Of a stretch of DNA of 64,000 nucleotides, positions 61,197 through 64,000 are shown piece by piece. The stretch covers positions 62,001 through 126,000 of the forward strand of contig NZ_CALHDW010000002.1 in assembly GCF_938023125.1 (NCBI RefSeq), in the 5' to 3' direction. Source of the stretch: an uncultured Porphyromonas sp. (GTDB lineage: Bacteria; Bacteroidota; Bacteroidia; Bacteroidales; Porphyromonadaceae). The notes below the pieces were generated by a model. The model had not been told where the DNA came from. It was given only the letters and a program-made list of their open reading frames with translations, and ran no database searches. Every line of letters begins with the position of its first letter. Within the stretch, counting starts at the first letter, position 1. A program made the translations under genes and the position numbers.

Positions 61197-62153
61197 TTAT
61201 TTATTGTAGCGTGCTTTTAGGATGCGTACCATGTCTTCGCTCATGGTGTCGATGTCGAATTGGGGCTTCCAATCCCACTCTTGGCGAGCGCAGGTGTCAT
61301 CAAGCGAGTTAGGCCACGACTCGGCAATGCCTTGGCGGAGAGGGTCTACATCGTAGGTCATCTCGAAGTTAGGGATCTGACGCTTTACGGCAGCTGCGAT
61401 CTGGCTAGGCTCGAAACTCATGGAGGCAATGTTGAAAGAATTGCGATGAACGAGGCGCGTAGGATCGGCTTCCATTAGCTCGATAGCTGCACGGAGAGCA
61501 TCGGGCATGTACATCATATCCATGTAAGTACCTTCCTTAATGGGGCAAACAAACTTACCCTCTTTTACGGCAGCATAGTAGATATCTACAGCGTAGTCCG
61601 TTGTACCCCCTCCGGGGAGAGTTACGTTGGAGATAAGGCCGGGGAAGCGTACCGAGCGAGTATCTACACCGAAGCGTTTGAAGTAGTAGTCGCTAAGAAG
61701 CTCACCGGCTACTTTGGTCACCCCGTACATCGTCTTGGGGCGTTGTAGGGTATCTTGGGGTGTCTTGTCTTTTGGGGTGTCGTTACCAAAAGCTCCGATA
61801 GAGCTAGGAGTAAATACGGCACAACCCTTTTCACGAGCGATCTCAAGTACATTGAAGAGACCTCCAAGTCCGATATGCCATGCAAGTTGAGGTTTTGCCT
61901 CAGCTACTGCACTCAGTAGGGCTGCCAAGTTGTAAATCGTATCCACATGGTACTTATCTACCACTTCGCTAATCTGCTGGGCGTTGGTAATGTCCACCAC
62001 TTCAGCAGGACCGGATTCTGCCAAAATTCCCTTGGGTTCTGCGCCCGGGATATAGCCTGCAATTACATTTCCAGAGGGGTAGGTCTCCCTCAACTTCATA
62101 GTGAGCTCCGAGCCAATTTGCCCTGTTGAGCCGATGATGAGTATATTCTTCAT
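61197..62153 (-). CDS. L-threonine 3-dehydrogenase, SDR (GalE-like) type
   Basis: 318 residues, an extended short-chain dehydrogenase. NAD motif IIGSTGQIGSELT at the N-terminus, SSIGAFGND, and YGVTK with the catalytic Tyr-Lys. GTYMDMMYMPDALRA is a marker for the GalE-like threonine dehydrogenases known from Flavobacterium and trypanosomes, which oxidise threonine to 2-amino-3-ketobutyrate. The usual partner kbl is not in the window. A sugar-nucleotide epimerase is the alternative, but the marker argues against it. Confidence 0.85.
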   Translation of the reverse strand: MKNILIIGSTGQIGSELTMKLRETYPSGNVIAGYIPGAEPKGILAESGPAEVVDITNAQQISEVVDKYHVDTIYNLAALLSAVAEAKPQLAWHIGLGGLFNVLEIAREKGCAVFTPSSIGAFGNDTPKDKTPQDTLQRPKTMYGVTKVAGELLSDYYFKRFGVDTRSVRFPGLISNVTLPGGGTTDYAVDIYYAAVKEGKFVCPIKEGTYMDMMYMPDALRAAIELMEADPTRLVHRNSFNIASMSFEPSQIAAAVKRQIPNFEMTYDVDPLRQGIAESWPNSLDDTCARQEWDWKPQFDIDTMSEDMVRILKARYNK

Positions 62154-62184
62154 TACTCCTAAATGGTTAACTATATATCTTCTG

Positions 62185-62192
62185 CAAAGGTA
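62185..62192 (-). promoter_or_regulatory. Threonine dehydrogenase promoter, -7 element
   Basis: TACCTTTG on the minus strand, giving a leader of about 25 nt. Confidence 0.6.
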
Positions 62193-62214
62193 ACTTTTTG
62201 CTAATTATTAGAGG

Positions 62215-63387
62215 TCATTTTGCCTCTTTAATAGCGAGTAAATGATTGCGTAATGGATTGGCATACATGAGTAGCATATGCTCCCGTAGTTGGGGCCGAG
62301 CCTCTAGTGGTGTGGGGCATTTTTCTAGTTGAGCCTCTATATATTGCTCAAATTCACCCTTTTCTTTGCTGCTGTAGTGCCCTGCAGTATGATGGCGCAT
62401 AGAGCCACTAAGAAGGTCATCTGCAATATAATTGGCCGGATAGAGCCGGTAGTGGCGATGTATCTCTTGGTCTATAAGCTCAGCGGCAAGATGTAGCTGG
62501 TCTTTAGGACTTTTGGGGATCTCTACTTCGGAGATTAGCTCCCGAAGCGGTGTGCCAATTGTAACATGGATACGTCCCTTTTTACCCATGAGCCCCTCGC
62601 GCATGTTCAGTACGTCCTCGCCGGGCGACTTGTGGTATTCTCCATTTTGCTGGCGGGCAAGTAGCTCCATAGCCTTGAGGTAGTCGCAAGGGTCGTATTC
62701 GTAACTAATGGCAACGGGTACCGTATTTATGTCAAGTAGTCGGTCTATGATACTTCCCTCTCCAGCAATGGCAAGCATTTTGAGTAGGGCGGGCTGGGTG
62801 CGGTCATTGCTGTCTTTTGCACGCCCCTCGCGTTGGGCAATCCACAAAGAGGCTTTGTCTTGTGTAATACTATGGTGTATATAGGCTGAGAGCGCCTGGG
62901 AGGAGGCAAGGAAGTCGCGGGGCGATTCGGCGCGTTTCACGGTGACGCTATCCATCAGCCTCACCACTTCTTTGATCCAAGGGCGAGCAAAGAGGTTGTC
63001 GCCAATGGCGATACGGGGGAGGCGATAGCCCTTATCGGCTAGGAGTACATTGAGTATCCCGGTATCTAAAATGATGTCTCGGTGGTTGCTTACAAAGGTA
63101 GCCGGAATATCCCCCCCAAGGCGAGATGTACCCGACAAGTCGCAGCTAAATGCCGTCTTTTCTACGATATAACGGATGATGTTGTATCCAAAAGCAAGCT
63201 TGATCTCCCGTATTGTTTGGGATTTTAGCATGCCCTGCTTTAGAGCCTCGGCCTGGCTAGGGAGAACCTGATCGAGCAGTGCAGAAAACTCCGGATCGGC
63301 CAATAGTCGCTCTACGGCATCGTGTACTTCACTATCGAGATAGGGACGAATATCACCCCATATTTCGGTTGAGGCTGTTGAGGTCAT
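62215..63387 (-). CDS. PlsC-like glycerolipid acyltransferase
   Basis: 390 residues. The acyltransferase core has SNHRDIILD, the H-x4-D catalytic motif, followed by FARPWIKEVVRLMDSVTVKR and WIAQREGRAKDS (the EG-type motif). The N-terminal 80 and C-terminal 110 residues lie outside the core and are mostly helical. No signal peptide or obvious membrane span. Substrate may be lysophosphatidate or an amino-acid lipid; not decidable from sequence. It overlaps ddl by 4 nt. Confidence 0.85.
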   Translation of the reverse strand: MTSTASTEIWGDIRPYLDSEVHDAVERLLADPEFSALLDQVLPSQAEALKQGMLKSQTIREIKLAFGYNIIRYIVEKTAFSCDLSGTSRLGGDIPATFVSNHRDIILDTGILNVLLADKGYRLPRIAIGDNLFARPWIKEVVRLMDSVTVKRAESPRDFLASSQALSAYIHHSITQDKASLWIAQREGRAKDSNDRTQPALLKMLAIAGEGSIIDRLLDINTVPVAISYEYDPCDYLKAMELLARQQNGEYHKSPGEDVLNMREGLMGKKGRIHVTIGTPLRELISEVEIPKSPKDQLHLAAELIDQEIHRHYRLYPANYIADDLLSGSMRHHTAGHYSSKEKGEFEQYIEAQLEKCPTPLEARPQLREHMLLMYANPLRNHLLAIKEAK

Positions 63388-64000
63388 AGGAGGTGTAGTT
63401 TGTCGTTTATAATCGCTGTAAATATATGAGATAGCTCAAGCCCGGCAGCTCGTATCTCTTGAGGGATAAAGCTCGCTTCGGTCATCCCGGGGGTCGTGTT
63501 TACCTCTAGCAACGTAGGCTTGCCGTCGGCTTCGATAATATAGTCTACACGGATAATCCCTTGGGCGTGCAATAGAAGGGCAATATGCGAGGTGAGGTCT
63601 TGCAATTCCTTTGTGAGCTCTGTCGAGATACGCGCAGGGGTAATCTCATCGCTATTGCCATGATATTTGGCATCGAAGTCGAAGAACTCCCCTTTCTTTA
63701 TCACTACCTCTGTGAGAGGGAGAGGGTGGGGTGTGTTGTTTACAATGTAGCAACCGGATGTAACTTCGCTACCTTCGATCAGACGCTCTACAAGCACCTC
63801 GGGAGCCTCTTCGAAAGCCTTTTGGATAGCCACGGAAAGTTGATCCATAGAGGTAACTTTGGTTGTGGCTATGCTAGAGCCTCCGGCATTGGGCTTTACA
63901 AATACGGGGAGAGGGATGCGCTTGGCCACCTCTTCTACTTGGTAGGGAATGTCTGAGAATAATCTCTCGGAGGCAGCTATGCGAATGCCAAAGGCAGAGA
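63384..64000 (-). CDS. ddl: D-alanine--D-alanine ligase, C-terminal part (runs off window)
   Basis: The gene enters from beyond base 64000; an open frame continues through it, so the GTG at 63929 is not the start. About 205 residues are visible. VFVKPNAGGSSIATTKV is the ATP-grasp nucleotide loop, RVDYIIEADGKPTLLEVNTTPGMT the metal-binding end with Asp, Glu and Asn. It makes the D-Ala-D-Ala dipeptide for peptidoglycan. Resistance-type changes cannot be assessed without the N-terminus. Confidence 0.94.
   Translation of the reverse strand, partial: SAFGIRIAASERLFSDIPYQVEEVAKRIPLPVFVKPNAGGSSIATTKVTSMDQLSVAIQKAFEEAPEVLVERLIEGSEVTSGCYIVNNTPHPLPLTEVVIKKGEFFDFDAKYHGNSDEITPARISTELTKELQDLTSHIALLLHAQGIIRVDYIIEADGKPTLLEVNTTPGMTEASFIPQEIRAAGLELSHIFTAIINDKLHLL

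Overview
The window comes from a Bacteroidota genome, most likely a Porphyromonas-type organism. Evidence: many intergenic gaps carry the phylum's -7 element TAnnTTTG, several large surface proteins end in type IX secretion system (T9SS) sorting domains, DUF4290-murA-rimM-dxr are linked, and a TonB receptor sits next to a CbiK-like lipoprotein as in the IhtA/IhtB heme-iron pair of P. gingivalis. No tRNA, rRNA, CRISPR array or insertion sequence is visible. Most of the window is housekeeping chromosome; the one clearly accessory gene is a SIR2-TPR protein at 21.8-23.9 kb.

Layout. 0-4.2 kb (minus): start of a Clp ATPase, then the translation operon thrS-infC-rpmI-rplT. 4.5-12.7 kb (plus): grpE, dnaJ, an Lnb-like lipoprotein N-acyltransferase, a PafA-like alkaline phosphatase homologue that has lost its catalytic and metal-binding residues, and secA, with no obvious terminator between them. 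12.9-16.4 kb (plus): yicC, gmk, hemH, and an outer-membrane barrel gene whose promoter contains an 11-C tract. 16.4-20.5 kb (minus): aroQ, an O-methyltransferase, and cobU-cobT-cobS-cobC for assembling the cobalamin nucleotide loop. 20.6-24 kb (plus): xerD and the SIR2-TPR gene.

24-32 kb: a large T9SS-exported leucine-rich-repeat protein (minus), a secreted WD40-like protein and the ihtA-ihtB heme/iron pair (plus). 32.2-45.5 kb (minus): a GntR/ABC exporter cassette appended to dxr, then rimM, murA, DUF4290, pgi, gpsA, lysS, topB and prfB, the last with a classic programmed +1 frameshift. 45.6-50.1 kb (plus): ruvB, an Lrp/AsnC regulator, xseA and a beta-helix lipoprotein. 50.3-58.4 kb (minus): a surface-protein island with an Ig-like lipoprotein, a lysyl-endopeptidase (PepK-like) protease and two leucine-rich-repeat T9SS cargo proteins. 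59.3-64 kb (minus): galE, engB, an SDR-type threonine dehydrogenase, a PlsC-like acyltransferase and a truncated ddl.

The genes combine into protein synthesis, folding and export (thrS operon, grpE-dnaJ, secA, lnb), envelope building (murA, ddl, galE, acyltransferase), porphyrin/corrin metal metabolism (hemH, ihtAB, cob genes) and T9SS-exported surface proteins. Strongest leads for new biology: the SIR2-TPR gene with six repeats in exact 132-bp register, the dead phosphatase overlapping lnb, and the poly-C promoter of the barrel protein. All family assignments are made by eye; no database search was run.
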